Assembly (NCBI GenBank): GCA_028866275.1
Contig: JAGWIK010000003.1
Coordinates: 60,536-124,535, forward strand
From: Alphaproteobacteria bacterium
GTDB lineage: Bacteria; Pseudomonadota; Alphaproteobacteria; UBA9219
Direction of reading: 5' to 3'
Length of the DNA stretch: 64,000 nt
Below, piece by piece: positions 1 through 10,136 of the stretch. The translations under genes and the position numbers were made by a program. The notes under the pieces are model-generated. The model was not told the DNA's origin and ran no database searches. It saw only the letters and a program-made list of their open reading frames with translations. Within the stretch, counting starts at the first letter, position 1, and every line of letters begins with the position of its first letter.

Positions 1-251
1 TTATACAGGGCGATGCCGTAATTGGTCAGGGTTTCGGGATCGGCGGGGCGCAGCCGCGCGGCTTTTTCAAGACATGCCACCGCGGATGCCCATTGCCTTG
101 TTTGCAGGTAAAGCCCGCCCAGAAGGCGCAGCGCGTCGGCATCGGCCGCGGCGACGCGCAGCACCTTGCGATAGGTTTTTTCGGCATCGTCAAGCTTGCC
201 GGCCTGATGATGGGCGATGGCGGCTTGCAATAATTTGGCGGCGTGGGACAT
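1..251 (-). CDS. TPR-repeat protein, N-terminal part (runs off the left edge)
   Basis: The reading frame opens at an ATG on the minus strand at 251 and is still open at base 1, so only the first 83 residues are seen. They form two tetratricopeptide-like helical hairpins (AIAHHQAGKLDDAEKTYRKVL, here shown only in outline, then LGGLYLQTRQWASAVACLEKAARLRPADPETLTNYGIALY in outline) with the A/G/Y/P spacing of TPRs. Many alphaproteobacterial proteins that start this way are TPR-sulfotransferase or TPR-glycosyltransferase fusions, but the C-terminal part is outside the window. The gene is divergent from leuS with an 83-bp gap. TPR is clear; the function is unknown. Confidence 0.75.
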   Translation of the reverse strand, partial: MSHAAKLLQAAIAHHQAGKLDDAEKTYRKVLRVAAADADALRLLGGLYLQTRQWASAVACLEKAARLRPADPETLTNYGIALY

Positions 252-267
252 GGGATCAAGAAGAAAA

Positions 268-297
268 TTGAAGACTTGGCCGGAATTGTAGCATAAT
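268..297 (+). promoter_or_regulatory. Putative sigma-70-type promoter for leuS
   Basis: TTGAAG at 268-273 and CATAAT at 292-297 are separated by 18 bp, in the short gap between the divergent TPR gene and leuS. The match is by eye only. Confidence 0.4.
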
Positions 298-334
298 TTG
301 GCTCCCTGTAATCCTTAACAAACCGACGCACACC

Positions 335-2887
335 ATGACGACGCGCTATAACCCCCAAACCACCGAAGCCAAATGGCAGGAAATCTGGCGCGACCGTCAT
401 TGTTTCAAGGCCACCGAAGACGCGGCGCGCCCCAAATATTTCGTCATGTCGATGTTTCCGTATCCGTCGGGGCGCATCCATGTCGGCCATGTCCGCAATT
501 ACACCCTGTCCGACGTCGTGGCGCGGTACAAACGCGCGCAGGGGTTCAATGTATTGCACCCGATGGGGTGGGACGCGTTCGGCCTGCCCGCCGAAAACGC
601 CGCGCGCGATCGCAATACCCACCCCGCAACATGGACATATGAAAATATCAAAAACATGCGGCGCGAATTGCAAAGCATGGGGTTGGCCATCGACTGGTCG
701 CGCGAAGTCGCGACCTGCGACCCGTCTTATTACAAGCATCAGCAAAAACTGTTCCTCGATTTCCTGCAGGCAGGATTGGCGTACCGCAAGGAGTCATGGG
801 TCAATTGGGACCCCATCGACCACACCGTTTTGGCCAACGAACAGGTTATCGACGGCAAAGGCTGGCGGTCGGGCGCGCCGGTGGAAAAACGCAAACTGTC
901 GCAATGGTTTTTGAAAATCACCGATTACAGCGAAGATTTGCTGGCCAAACTCGCCACGCTCGACAAATGGCCGGAAAAAGTCCGGCTGATGCAGGAAAAC
1001 TGGATCGGCAAATCGCAAGGCGCGAAGGTGAAATTCGCGTTGACGTCCGGCGCGGATTCCATCGAGGTTTTCACCACCCGCCCCGACACCTTGTTCGGCG
1101 CGTCCTTTATCGCCATTTCGGCCAATCATCCGCTGGCGGCGGCCTTGGCGCAGAAAGATGCGGAGCTTTCGAGCTTCATCGAGGCGTGCAACCGCATCGG
1201 CACGTCCGAAGCCGCCATCGAAACCGCCGAGAAAATGGGCTACGATACCGGCTTGAAAGTCCGCCATGTGTTCGACGGCGCGCGGGAATTGCCGGTCTAT
1301 GTCGCCAACTTCGTCCTGATGGAATATGGCACGGGCGCGATTTTCGGTTGCCCCGCGCATGACCAGCGCGATCTGGACTTCGCCCGCAAATATAAATTGC
1401 CGGTCACGCCCGTGGTATTGCCGCCCGATGCCGACGCCGCGACGTTTGCCGTCGGCGACACGGCCTTTACAGACCCCGGCACATTATATCATTCGCAATT
1501 TCTTGACGGGCTGGCCGTCGATGCCGCCAAAAAACGCGCGATCGAAGAAATCGAAAAACGCGGATGCGGTAACGGCACGACCCAATATCGCCTGCGCGAT
1601 TGGGGCGTCAGCCGCCAGCGTTATTGGGGATGCCCCATCCCCATTATTCATTGCGAGATTTGCGGCGTCGTGCCCGTGCCCGCCAAAGATCTGCCCGTCA
1701 CGCTGCCCGACGATGTCACTTTCGACAAGCCGGGCAATCCGCTGGACCGCCATCCGACATGGAAAAATATTTCATGCCCGCAATGCGGCGGCGCGGCGCG
1801 GCGCGAAACCGACACGTTCGATACCTTTGTCGATTCCAGCTGGTACTTTGCGCGTTATTGTTCGGCCACCGACGCCACGCAACCGGTCGATGACGACGCG
1901 GCCAAATACTGGTTGCCGGTCGACCAATATGTCGGCGGCGTCGAACATGCCATTTTACATTTGCTGTATTCGCGTTTTTTCACCCGCGCGATGAAACAAA
2001 CCGGCCATCTGCAAATCGACGAACCCTTTACCGGTTTATTCACCCAAGGCATGGTGTGCCACGAATCCTATAAAAGCGCCGACGGCCAATGGCTGTATCC
2101 TGAAGAGGTCGCCAAAAATCCCGACGGCAGCGCGACGCGGATCAGCGATCAATCGCCCGTGACCGTGTTTCGCGGCGAGAAAATGAGCAAATCGAAATGC
2201 AATGTCGTTGATCCCGGCAAGATTATTTCCGGTTATGGCGCCGACACCGCGCGTTTGTTCATGCTGTCCGACAGCCCGCCCGACCGCGATCTGGAATGGA
2301 CGGATGCGGGCATTGAAGGCGCGTGGCGCTATATCAACCGTTTATGGCGCATGGCCGAAGACGCGGCCGCCGCCGTGGCCGCATCGCACCCAAACGAAAA
2401 AGCCGAAAAAACCCGGCGCGTCATCCACCGCACCATCGCGCAGGTATCGGACGCGTTCGAACGCTTTACCTTCAACGTCGCGGTGGCGCGCGTGCGCGAG
2501 CTGAGCAACGCGCTGGATGAGCTGGATCCGCAAAACCCGCAGGAATCCGCGACATATCGCGACGGCGTGACCGTATTGACGCAATTAATCGGGCCGATGT
2601 TGCCGCATGTCGCCGAAGAAATGTGGGCGACGACGGGCCACGCGACGTTGCTGGCCGACACGGCGTGGCCCAAGGCTGACTCGGCCCTGATCGTCGACAA
2701 CACGGTGACGATCGCCGTTCAGGTCAACGGCAAGCTGCGCGCCACTATCACCCTGCCCCGCGACATGAAGCCCGCGGATGTCGAAGCCGCCGCGTTGGCC
2801 GACGAAGGGGTCAAACGCGCGCTCGACAACAAGCCGCCCAAGAAAGTTATCGTCGTCCCCAACCGCATCGTCAACGTGGTCGCATGA
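335..2887 (+). CDS. leuS: Leucine--tRNA ligase
   Basis: Class I aminoacyl-tRNA synthetase that charges tRNA-Leu in the cytoplasm. At 850 residues it has the usual bacterial LeuRS length. The HIGH-type motif is HVGH at residues 49-52 (preceded by FPYPSGRI) and the KMSKS motif is at 616-620. Between them lie the CP1 editing domain ([12 protein letters not shown] is the threonine-rich editing site) and a Zn-binding segment with CEICG and CPQCG. The C-terminal anticodon-binding and LeuRS tail regions are complete. The stop overlaps the lptE start by 4 bp, giving the leuS-lptE pair typical of alphaproteobacteria. Confidence 0.98.
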   Translation: MTTRYNPQTTEAKWQEIWRDRHCFKATEDAARPKYFVMSMFPYPSGRIHVGHVRNYTLSDVVARYKRAQGFNVLHPMGWDAFGLPAENAARDRNTHPATWTYENIKNMRRELQSMGLAIDWSREVATCDPSYYKHQQKLFLDFLQAGLAYRKESWVNWDPIDHTVLANEQVIDGKGWRSGAPVEKRKLSQWFLKITDYSEDLLAKLATLDKWPEKVRLMQENWIGKSQGAKVKFALTSGADSIEVFTTRPDTLFGASFIAISANHPLAAALAQKDAELSSFIEACNRIGTSEAAIETAEKMGYDTGLKVRHVFDGARELPVYVANFVLMEYGTGAIFGCPAHDQRDLDFARKYKLPVTPVVLPPDADAATFAVGDTAFTDPGTLYHSQFLDGLAVDAAKKRAIEEIEKRGCGNGTTQYRLRDWGVSRQRYWGCPIPIIHCEICGVVPVPAKDLPVTLPDDVTFDKPGNPLDRHPTWKNISCPQCGGAARRETDTFDTFVDSSWYFARYCSATDATQPVDDDAAKYWLPVDQYVGGVEHAILHLLYSRFFTRAMKQTGHLQIDEPFTGLFTQGMVCHESYKSADGQWLYPEEVAKNPDGSATRISDQSPVTVFRGEKMSKSKCNVVDPGKIISGYGADTARLFMLSDSPPDRDLEWTDAGIEGAWRYINRLWRMAEDAAAAVAASHPNEKAEKTRRVIHRTIAQVSDAFERFTFNVAVARVRELSNALDELDPQNPQESATYRDGVTVLTQLIGPMLPHVAEEMWATTGHATLLADTAWPKADSALIVDNTVTIAVQVNGKLRATITLPRDMKPADVEAAALADEGVKRALDNKPPKKVIVVPNRIVNVVA

Positions 2888-3474
2888 AGACGGCGCGCAT
2901 CATTTTCGTATCTGCGGCATATGCCGCGCTTCTGGGGCTGGCGGGATGCGGCTTTACGCCGATTTACGCATCGTCGGACAACGAAAATGCGCCCACCGCG
3001 ATGGATATGAACAACATCGCCATCGACGTCGTGCCCGACCGCCATTCGACCGACAGTTCCTATGCCCGCAATGACCAGATCCTGCGCAACGACCTGATCG
3101 ACATGATGTATGGCGCGGACCGGCCCGAAAAATTGCGCTATCGATTGTCGATACATATTCATTACAACGAACAGGATCTGGCCATCCAATACAACGCGAC
3201 ATCGACGCGCGAACTGCTGGACATGTATGCCGATTACACGCTGCAGGACACGATGGACGCCAATGGCAATTTATTGGTGACGCCGCGCAAGCTTGTCAGC
3301 GGCACGGCGCACAGCGTGACGAGTTTTGAACTGCTGGACGCCATGTATGCCACGGTCGCGGCGCGGCAGGACGCCCACGCCCGCACATTGCAGGAATGCG
3401 CCCAGCAGATCGTCAACCGCGTCAGCCTGTATTTTTCCGAACGGCCCGATACACCGTCCCCCGCGACGAAGTGA
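2884..3474 (+). CDS. lptE: LPS-assembly lipoprotein LptE
   Basis: 196-residue outer-membrane lipoprotein that plugs LptD during lipopolysaccharide export. It begins with a signal peptide ending in the lipobox LAGC, so Cys22 is the predicted lipidated residue, followed by GFTPIYA, which is the usual start of alphaproteobacterial LptE. The remainder is the alternating strand/helix pattern expected of the family, with a QI(V)NRVSLYF C-terminal helix. The start overlaps the leuS stop by 4 bp, so the two are translationally coupled. In most alphaproteobacteria the next gene is holA; here it is a membrane protein. Confidence 0.88.
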   Translation: MKTARIIFVSAAYAALLGLAGCGFTPIYASSDNENAPTAMDMNNIAIDVVPDRHSTDSSYARNDQILRNDLIDMMYGADRPEKLRYRLSIHIHYNEQDLAIQYNATSTRELLDMYADYTLQDTMDANGNLLVTPRKLVSGTAHSVTSFELLDAMYATVAARQDAHARTLQECAQQIVNRVSLYFSERPDTPSPATK

Positions 3475-3482
3475 GAACGGCG

Positions 3483-5381
3483 ATGCGCCGCATCCTTCCT
3501 TTTCTGGTTTTCGCCTATATCGCCCTGAGTTTCGCCTGCCATCCGCAAAGCCCGTTTTACACGCATCATCTGGCCGATCCGGACGATTATATGCGGCTGG
3601 ACGAAGTCATCGCGTGGCTGCGGGGCCAGGGCTGGCATGATTTGTCCGTGCCGCGCCTCAGTCCCGGCGCGCACACAATCATACATTGGTCGCGCCTGAT
3701 CGATCTGCCCATCGCCGCCGTCATGCTGCCCTTCATTTCCGCATTCGGCATCGCGAATGCCGCGATGATCGCGTCGTTTATCGTGCCGTTTTTATGGCTG
3801 GCCCTGTTGATGGTTCTTCTGGTGGCGTTGGAAAAAACGGCGACGCGCGCAAATTCGCGTTTGTCGCCGGTATTTTTGTTGTTTGCGCCGATGCTGCTGT
3901 TCAATTATACGCCGGGCCGCGTCGATCACCACGGCGCGCAGGCCATCATTGCCGGTTTCGGCCTGTTGAGCCTCGGCAAGATCCTGCACCGCGAACGCGG
4001 CGCGCTGTTCGCCATTTTATCCGCGCTGTTTTTTGCCTGCGGTTTCTGGATCGGCGCCGAAGCCCTGCCTTGGGCCATGCTGTTCATCGCCTGTCTGGGC
4101 ATCGCCGCGGCATGGCAGGGCGGAAATATCGCCCGCAACGGCGCGTTGTTCGGCCTGGCCTTGCCTTTATTCACCGCGGCCGTCCTTCCCGTCGCCCTGC
4201 CCGCCGCCGCTTTTTCCAGCCGCGCTTTATCGTGGTTTTCGCCGGCCTATGCGTTATTCGCGGCCTTGGCGGGCGCGGTGCTTGTCATCGGGTGGGGCTT
4301 GGGCCGATTGACGGATAAAAAATTTCTGCGCCTTGCGCTTTATGCGTCCGGCGCTTTTGCCGCCGCCGCCGTTTTTCTGTTTTTCGTGCCATCGGCGATG
4401 GGCGGCATTTTCACGGATTACGATACGTTCGACGCCACGACCGCGCTCGACAATATCCGCGAAGCCGTGCCGCTGACCACCATCATGCATATCAATTTTT
4501 ATATAGGCGCAAGCATCGTCCACGCCGCATTGATTTTCGCGCGCGTGCTGTTTTTACCGCTGGCAGCCCTGATCGGTTGTTTTCTGGCGGCAAAATACGC
4601 CCGAGGCACGACACGCGGTTTTTGGCTTGCCCAGGCGGCTTTTTTGCTGGCCGCGCTTTTACTGACCCTGTTCTGGCAAAACCGCGTCGGCATTTTCATG
4701 GAAATGTTCATGCTTGCGCCTCTGGCGTGGATTGTAACCGCTCTGTGGGCGCGTTTGCGCTGGCGATTGTGGGACAGGCCGTTATTCTGGGCCGAAATCG
4801 CGGTTTTTTGCATTTTTACCATGATTCCCGTCCTTATCCTGCCCGCGCTGGCGGCTCAAACGCCCTTATATCCCGACATGTTGCTGTTTCCCGCCGCGCG
4901 CGGCGCATCGGCATGCGACCTGAATACCGTTTTGCCCGTTTTGAATGATCCGCAAACATGGGGCGCGCACCCCCATACCATTATGAATATCAGCGATGAC
5001 GGCCCGCAATTGCTGTTCACGACAAATGACAATGTGGTGGCGGGCAATTTCGACGTGCCCGGCAACGCGGATGCTTTCGCCTTTTTCAACGCGAAAAGCG
5101 ATGCGCCCGCCCGCGCCGCGGCGCGCAAATGGCATGCCGATCTGGTTCTGCTGTGCCGCGAAGCGCCTACGCTTTATCTGGGCCGGAATTATGGCGCCAT
5201 CAGCCACGGCCGGTTGGAAACCGCGGCGGACGGGAAATTGCATTGGGTCAATACCGACGCGCATCAACCCTTGATTGAACGGCTGTTGCGCGGGCCTATC
5301 CCCCCCTGGCTCAAGCCGATTGAGATTCCGGGCGGTTCGGATTACCTTTTGTTCCAAGTCCAAGACACAGGCAAAAAATGA
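3483..5381 (+). CDS. Polytopic membrane protein, GT-C/STT3-like glycosyltransferase
   Basis: 632 residues with about ten to twelve hydrophobic segments covering the first 470 residues and a soluble periplasmic-looking C-terminal part. The first loop has the acidic motif DPDDYMRL (residues 32-39), followed by HWSRLIDLP, and a later loop has VDHHGAQ (147-153). An acidic first-loop motif plus a DHH motif is the hallmark of the oligosaccharyltransferase/STT3 branch of GT-C enzymes. A lipid-linked sugar donor is therefore likely, but the acceptor is unknown. The ATG at 3483, 8 bp after lptE, was chosen over a longer frame starting inside lptE because it begins the first membrane segment. The stop overlaps the glmM start by 4 bp, so the gene sits in one transcription unit with lptE and glmM. 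Confidence 0.6.
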   Translation: MRRILPFLVFAYIALSFACHPQSPFYTHHLADPDDYMRLDEVIAWLRGQGWHDLSVPRLSPGAHTIIHWSRLIDLPIAAVMLPFISAFGIANAAMIASFIVPFLWLALLMVLLVALEKTATRANSRLSPVFLLFAPMLLFNYTPGRVDHHGAQAIIAGFGLLSLGKILHRERGALFAILSALFFACGFWIGAEALPWAMLFIACLGIAAAWQGGNIARNGALFGLALPLFTAAVLPVALPAAAFSSRALSWFSPAYALFAALAGAVLVIGWGLGRLTDKKFLRLALYASGAFAAAAVFLFFVPSAMGGIFTDYDTFDATTALDNIREAVPLTTIMHINFYIGASIVHAALIFARVLFLPLAALIGCFLAAKYARGTTRGFWLAQAAFLLAALLLTLFWQNRVGIFMEMFMLAPLAWIVTALWARLRWRLWDRPLFWAEIAVFCIFTMIPVLILPALAAQTPLYPDMLLFPAARGASACDLNTVLPVLNDPQTWGAHPHTIMNISDDGPQLLFTTNDNVVAGNFDVPGNADAFAFFNAKSDAPARAAARKWHADLVLLCREAPTLYLGRNYGAISHGRLETAADGKLHWVNTDAHQPLIERLLRGPIPPWLKPIEIPGGSDYLLFQVQDTGKK

Positions 5382-6715
5382 CACGCAAATTTTTCGGCAC
5401 CGACGGCATTCGCGGCCGCGCCAATCAGGAACCCATGACGGCGGAAACCGCCCTGCGCGTCGCCATGGCGGCCGCCGGGTTATTTAAACGCGGCGACCAT
5501 CGCCATCGCGTGGTGATCGGCAAGGACACGCGGTTGTCGGGCTATTTGCTGGAACCGGCCCTGACCGCCGGTTTTATCGCCAAAGGCATGGATGTCATCT
5601 TGCTGGGCCCCTTGCCGACGCCGGCCGTCGCCATGCTGACGCGCAGCCTGCGCGCCGATATGGGCGTGATGATATCGGCGTCGCACAATCCGTACGAGGA
5701 TAACGGCATCAAATTATTCGGCCCCGACGGCGGCAAGCTGTCCGACGATCTTGAATTGCAAATCGAAGCGCGCATGGAAAGCGGCTATGCCGACGACCCT
5801 GCCCCCTCGCCCGAACTGGGCCGCGCCAGCCGTCTGGACGACGCCATCGGTCGTTATGTCGAATATGCCAAGGCGACCTTTCCCGGCGGCAGCCTCGAAG
5901 GGTTGAAAATCGTGGTCGATTGCGCCAATGGCGCGGCCTACAAGGTCGCGCCCACCGTTTTGTGGGAACTGGGCGCGGAAGTCATCCCCGTCGCCGTGAC
6001 GCCGGACGGATGCAACATCAACGCCCATTGCGGCGCGACGCATCCGCAAACCATGCAGGAAGCGGTTTTGATGCATCAGGCCGACATCGGCATCGCGCTG
6101 GACGGCGACGCCGACCGGTTGATTATGGCGGATGAGAAAGGCCGCCGCATTGACGGCGACCAATTGATGGCGCTGATCGCGCATAGCTGGGCCAAGGCGG
6201 GGCGGTTGCGCGGCAACGCGCTGGTGGCGACCGTCATGTCGAATCTGGGATTGGAACGTTATTTAACGGCGCAAGGCATCGGCATGCACCGCACGCCGGT
6301 GGGCGACCGTTATGTGATCGAGGCGATGCGCGCGCATGGATGCAATGTCGGCGGCGAGCAATCAGGCCATATTGTCCTGAAAGACTACAACACCACCGGC
6401 GACGGGCTGGTCGCCGCATTGCAGATTCTGGCCGTGGTGCGGGACAGCGGCAGGAAAGCCAGCGAAGCCTGCACCTTGTTCACGCCCGTGCCACAAATCC
6501 TGCAAAATGTCCGCGCCCCCGGCGCGGTTCTGGAACAGGACGCGGTGCGCGCGGTTATTGCGCGCGCAGAAAAGGAACTGGGCGCCAACGGACGTTTCGT
6601 CATCCGCAAATCGGGCACGGAACCGTTGGTGCGCGTGATGGCCGAAGGCGATGACGGCGCGTTGGTGCAAAAACTGGTCGACGATATCTGCGACGCGGTG
6701 AAAGCGGCGGTTTGA
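5378..6715 (+). CDS. glmM: Phosphoglucosamine mutase
   Basis: Converts glucosamine-6-phosphate to glucosamine-1-phosphate on the way to UDP-GlcNAc for peptidoglycan and lipopolysaccharide. At 445 residues it is full length. It starts [14 protein letters not shown], has the phosphoserine loop ISASHNP with Ser102, the metal-binding loop DGDADR at 242-247, the sugar-binding GGEQSGH segment and the phosphate-binding [14 protein letters not shown] near the C-terminus. It overlaps the preceding membrane-protein gene by 4 bp and is convergent with hemW. Alphaproteobacterial glmM usually follows ftsH/folP, so this place is unusual. Confidence 0.97.
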   Translation: MTRKFFGTDGIRGRANQEPMTAETALRVAMAAAGLFKRGDHRHRVVIGKDTRLSGYLLEPALTAGFIAKGMDVILLGPLPTPAVAMLTRSLRADMGVMISASHNPYEDNGIKLFGPDGGKLSDDLELQIEARMESGYADDPAPSPELGRASRLDDAIGRYVEYAKATFPGGSLEGLKIVVDCANGAAYKVAPTVLWELGAEVIPVAVTPDGCNINAHCGATHPQTMQEAVLMHQADIGIALDGDADRLIMADEKGRRIDGDQLMALIAHSWAKAGRLRGNALVATVMSNLGLERYLTAQGIGMHRTPVGDRYVIEAMRAHGCNVGGEQSGHIVLKDYNTTGDGLVAALQILAVVRDSGRKASEACTLFTPVPQILQNVRAPGAVLEQDAVRAVIARAEKELGANGRFVIRKSGTEPLVRVMAEGDDGALVQKLVDDICDAVKAAV

Positions 6716-6732
6716 ACCGGGAATCGCCGCCG

Positions 6733-7875
6733 TCAAGCGTCGAGAAACGACAGAACCGCATTCAATCGTTGCAGCCCCGCGCGCGTGGCGCGCAGATCAT
6801 TTCCGTCAAACAAATAGCCCTCATCGCGCAGACGTGCGCGTTTCGCCGAAGGGATAAACTGCGCCAACGGCACGGAAAATTTTTCATCCCACGACCGCGC
6901 ATCGATACCGCGCGTCAGGCGCAGCCCCATCATCAAGGCTTCGCGCATCGCCATATCATCGCCGATCGCATCGTCTGTTTTTACGCCATGCCCGCGCAAC
7001 CCGACGGTGTCGAGCCATATGTCCGGCGCGCGATGATCTTCGGTGGCATGGCGCGCGCCATGGCGGGCGAACCGTCCATGCGCGCCGGGGCCGATGCCGA
7101 TATAATCGTCATAGCGCCAATAGGCCATATTATGGCGGCTTTCCTGGCCCGGTCGCGCGTGATTGGAAATTTCATAAGCAGGCAACCCCGCCGCATCCAT
7201 AATATCCTGCGTCAGTTCATACATCGTCTCGGCATGGGCGTCGGGCGCGGTCAAAGCCTCGCCGCGCCGGGCGCGCACGTAAAATTGGGTATGCGGTTCG
7301 ATAGTCAATTGATACAGCGACAGATGGTCGCCCGCCAGTTTCAAGGCTTCGTGCAATTCGCCTTCCCACATATCAGGCGTTTGCCCCTGCCGCGCGTAAA
7401 TCAGGTCGAAAGAAAAACGCGGGAAAAGCCGCGCCGCCATGTCGATGGCGCGTCGCGCGTCGCCCGCGTCATGCGCGCGGCCCAGAAAACGCAAAGCCTG
7501 TTCGTCGAACGACTGCACACCCAGCGACAACCGGTTGACGCCCGCCGCGCGGAATGCCGCGAATTTATCGGCTTCGGCCGAGGACGGGTTGGCCTCCAGC
7601 GTGATTTCGACATTTTCATCGACCGTCCATAATCGCCCCAGCGTTTGCAACACATGGTCGACGGTTTGCGGTTCCATAAGCGACGGCGTGCCGCCGCCGA
7701 AAAATACCGATGTGATGCGGCGGTTCGGCAACAAGGCGGCATAATGCGCCAGTTCGCGTTCATAGGCGACGCGCCATTTTTCCTGATTCTGCGTATCGCC
7801 GACATGTGAATTGAAATCGCAATACGGGCATTTCGACACGCAAAACGGCCAATGGATATAAACCGCCAGATTCAT
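6733..7875 (-). CDS. hemW: Radical SAM heme chaperone HemW
   Basis: 380 residues. The N-terminus carries the radical-SAM CX3CX2C cluster motif (Cys12, Cys16, Cys19) in the context HWPFCVSKCPYCDFNSH, followed by the GGGTPSLM SAM-binding stretch and the HemN C-terminal region (DDYIGIGPGAHGRF). HemW was long annotated as an oxygen-independent coproporphyrinogen oxidase. It lacks the longer N-terminus of true HemN and is now seen as a heme-transfer protein. The ATG overlaps the ribE stop by 4 bp, so the two genes are co-transcribed on the minus strand. Confidence 0.93.
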   Translation of the reverse strand: MNLAVYIHWPFCVSKCPYCDFNSHVGDTQNQEKWRVAYERELAHYAALLPNRRITSVFFGGGTPSLMEPQTVDHVLQTLGRLWTVDENVEITLEANPSSAEADKFAAFRAAGVNRLSLGVQSFDEQALRFLGRAHDAGDARRAIDMAARLFPRFSFDLIYARQGQTPDMWEGELHEALKLAGDHLSLYQLTIEPHTQFYVRARRGEALTAPDAHAETMYELTQDIMDAAGLPAYEISNHARPGQESRHNMAYWRYDDYIGIGPGAHGRFARHGARHATEDHRAPDIWLDTVGLRGHGVKTDDAIGDDMAMREALMMGLRLTRGIDARSWDEKFSVPLAQFIPSAKRARLRDEGYLFDGNDLRATRAGLQRLNAVLSFLDA

Positions 7876-8459
7876 TTCGGCAGCAGCCGGTCGAGATAAC
7901 GCGCGATCAGATCGGCTTCGATATTCACCGCGTCGCCTTCGCGCAAGGCGCCCAGCGTCGTGGCATGTTGCGTATGCGGGATGATATTGACGCCGAACGC
8001 GCGTTCGCCGACTTCATTGACCGTCAAGGATGTTCCGTCGATCACCACCGAACCTTTGGGCGCGATAAAACGCGCCAGTTCGGGCGGCATGGAAAATTGC
8101 AACCGCACGCTGTCGCCGTCCGGCGCGCGCGCCGTCACGCGGATGACCCCGTCGACATGGCCCGACACCAGATGCCCGCCCAGTTCGTCGCCCATGCGCA
8201 AGGCGGGTTCCAGATTGACGCGGGTGCCGGTGGCCCAGTTTTTAATCGTGGTCTTGGCCAGCGATTCCGCCGACGCCTGAATGTCGAAACTGTCGGCGGT
8301 TTTGGCCACCACCGTCATGCACGCCCCGGAACAGGAAATCGACGCGCCGATGGCCGTGCCCGCCAACGGCAAGGCGTTAACCTTAACCGTGATCCGCCAA
8401 TCGCCGTTTTTGACGATGTTTGTGACCGTGCCGATATCCTGAATAATGCCGGTAAACAT
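7872..8459 (-). CDS. ribE: Riboflavin synthase, alpha subunit
   Basis: 195 residues. Makes riboflavin by dismutation of two 6,7-dimethyl-8-ribityllumazine molecules. It begins with the diagnostic MFTGIIQDIGTV and contains two lumazine-binding repeats (about 1-95 and 96-190), each with a GCSISCSGACMT/KGSVVIDGTSLTV-type segment and the SGHVDG motif. No FMN riboswitch is visible in the short leader upstream. hemW follows with a 4-bp overlap. Elsewhere ribE usually sits with ribD/ribBA/ribH, which are not in this window. Confidence 0.95.
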   Translation of the reverse strand: MFTGIIQDIGTVTNIVKNGDWRITVKVNALPLAGTAIGASISCSGACMTVVAKTADSFDIQASAESLAKTTIKNWATGTRVNLEPALRMGDELGGHLVSGHVDGVIRVTARAPDGDSVRLQFSMPPELARFIAPKGSVVIDGTSLTVNEVGERAFGVNIIPHTQHATTLGALREGDAVNIEADLIARYLDRLLPK

Positions 8460-8535
8460 GGCGCGCCTTTATTGTTTGGAACCTGTTTTTCCCCTTTATC
8501 CTTTTTTCATAATAAATGCGATATGAATCCGTTTC

Positions 8536-9447
8536 ATGCACTTTCATGCCCATATCGACGCCTTTCTGAACATGCTGCTGGCCGAACGCAACGCGACGGC
8601 CAACACGCGCGCGGCCTATGCCCGCGATCTGGGCGACGCCGCCATGTTTCTGGCGCGCAAAAAGGTCGATTTGTCGCAAGCCAGCGAAGAGGATATCCGC
8701 GCCTATATCCTGTCGATGGGAAAAAACGCGCCGCGCACGCAGGCGCGCCGTTTATCCGCGTTGCGCCAATTCTTCCGCTTTCTGTGTTCCGAGAAAATCC
8801 GCGATGCCGACCCCACGCGCGGCATCGACGCCCCCAAACTGGGCCGCGCTTTGCCGAAATATCTAAGCGAGGCCGAGGTCGCGTCGCTTATCAACACCGT
8901 CGCGAATTATCCGGGCGATGACGGGTTGCGCCTGCGCGCGCTGCTGGAACTGGTTTACGCCGCCGGGTTGCGCGTATCGGAACTGGTAGGGTTGCCGCTG
9001 TCCGGCGTGCAGTTCGACCGCGCCATTGTGATTGTCAAAGGCAAAGGCGGCAAGGAGCGCGCCGTGCCGCTGGGCGAGCCGGCCATCGTCGCGCTGGCCG
9101 CGTGGTTGCCCGCGCGCAAGGCGATGCTGGGTGAACGCAAATCGCCCTATTTATTTCCGTCCGCCAAGCGTTTTGACGCCGCGCTGACGCGCCAGCGTTT
9201 TTTCCAGCTTTTGAAACAGCTCGCGCTGGCTGCGGATATTGATCCCAAACGGCTGAGCCCCCATGTGCTGCGTCACGCTTTCGCCACCCATCTGATCGAA
9301 CATGGCGCCGATCTGCGCAGCGTGCAAAGCATGCTGGGCCACGCCGATATCGCGACCACCCAAATTTATACCCATGTCGCGGGCGACCGGCTGGCGCGTA
9401 CGGTGGCCGAACATCACCCTCTGGCCGTTAAAAGAGTGCCGTCATGA
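8536..9447 (+). CDS. Tyrosine recombinase, XerC/XerD type
   Basis: 303 residues, the length of chromosome-dimer-resolving Xer recombinases. An N-terminal SAM-like core-binding domain (about 1-95) precedes the catalytic domain. All catalytic residues are visible: Arg146 in AGLRVSEL, Lys170 in KGKGGKER, His243 and Arg246 in SPHVLRHAFATHLIEHG, His269 in LGHADIATTQ, and nucleophile Tyr278. The sequence is generic enough that XerC and XerD cannot be separated by eye. The xerD-like TQIYTHV ending and its place as a housekeeping gene argue against an integron or phage integrase. Its stop overlaps nadD by 4 bp. Confidence 0.88.
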   Translation: MHFHAHIDAFLNMLLAERNATANTRAAYARDLGDAAMFLARKKVDLSQASEEDIRAYILSMGKNAPRTQARRLSALRQFFRFLCSEKIRDADPTRGIDAPKLGRALPKYLSEAEVASLINTVANYPGDDGLRLRALLELVYAAGLRVSELVGLPLSGVQFDRAIVIVKGKGGKERAVPLGEPAIVALAAWLPARKAMLGERKSPYLFPSAKRFDAALTRQRFFQLLKQLALAADIDPKRLSPHVLRHAFATHLIEHGADLRSVQSMLGHADIATTQIYTHVAGDRLARTVAEHHPLAVKRVPS

Positions 9448-10136
9448 CGCCGCGCAAAAACAAACCGCATTTGCGCAACGGCGCGGCCTTTGCCGGCATG
9501 ACCATCGGGCTTCTGGGCGGGTCGTTCAATCCCGCGCATGACGGCCATCTGGCCATCAGCCTGTACGCGCTTAAACATATGGAATGCAACGCCGTGTGGT
9601 GGCTGGTCAGCCCGCAAAACCCGTTGAAACCGGGAAAAGACATGGCCGCCCTGAATGCGCGCATGGCCAGGGCCGAACAGATGACCGCCGCGCATCCGCG
9701 TCTTGTCGTCACCGACATCGAAACGCATTTGGGCACGCGCTATACCGCCGACACGCTGCGCGCGCTGCGTCGCCGGTTTCCGCATACGCGCTTTGTCTGG
9801 CTGATGGGGGGCGACAATCTGCGGCAGATACCGCGTTGGCGCGACTGGCAGGATATTTTCCACACCGTCCCCGTCGCCGTGTTTCGCCGCCCGTCTTACA
9901 TTGCGGGACGCGGTTTCGGCCACGCCGCCATTCGTTTCGGGGCTTTCTGGCATCCGCCGGCCGCGGCGCATGCCCTGTCGCACACCCCCTTGCCAGCATG
10001 GACGGTTTTGGACAATAAACTAAACTATATCTCGGCAACCCAGATCAGGAAGGACAACCCCACGTGGCCAGCGCAAAAAAGAAAACGGCCGGCAAAAAAC
10101 CCGCCGCCAAGAAAACCGTCGCCAAGAAAACCGTGA
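9444..10136 (+). CDS. nadD: Nicotinate-nucleotide adenylyltransferase
   Basis: Adenylates nicotinic acid mononucleotide in NAD synthesis. It has the nucleotidyltransferase start IGLLGGSFNPAHDGHLAIS, the WWLVSPQNPLK segment, GGDNLRQIPRWRDW and the ISATQIR motif of the C-terminal nucleotide site. The ATG overlapping the xerC/D stop by 4 bp is preferred, although the ATG at 9498 would start nearer the usual N-terminus. The frame runs 73 bp into rsfS, giving a basic proline/lysine-rich tail of about 20 residues read from the same repetitive DNA in another frame. That tail is not a family feature. Confidence 0.93.
   Translation: MTPRKNKPHLRNGAAFAGMTIGLLGGSFNPAHDGHLAISLYALKHMECNAVWWLVSPQNPLKPGKDMAALNARMARAEQMTAAHPRLVVTDIETHLGTRYTADTLRALRRRFPHTRFVWLMGGDNLRQIPRWRDWQDIFHTVPVAVFRRPSYIAGRGFGHAAIRFGAFWHPPAAAHALSHTPLPAWTVLDNKLNYISATQIRKDNPTWPAQKRKRPAKNPPPRKPSPRKP

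Noticed and set aside
8460..8535. FMN riboswitch before ribE
   Set aside because: The gap is under 80 bp and lacks the RFN conserved blocks.
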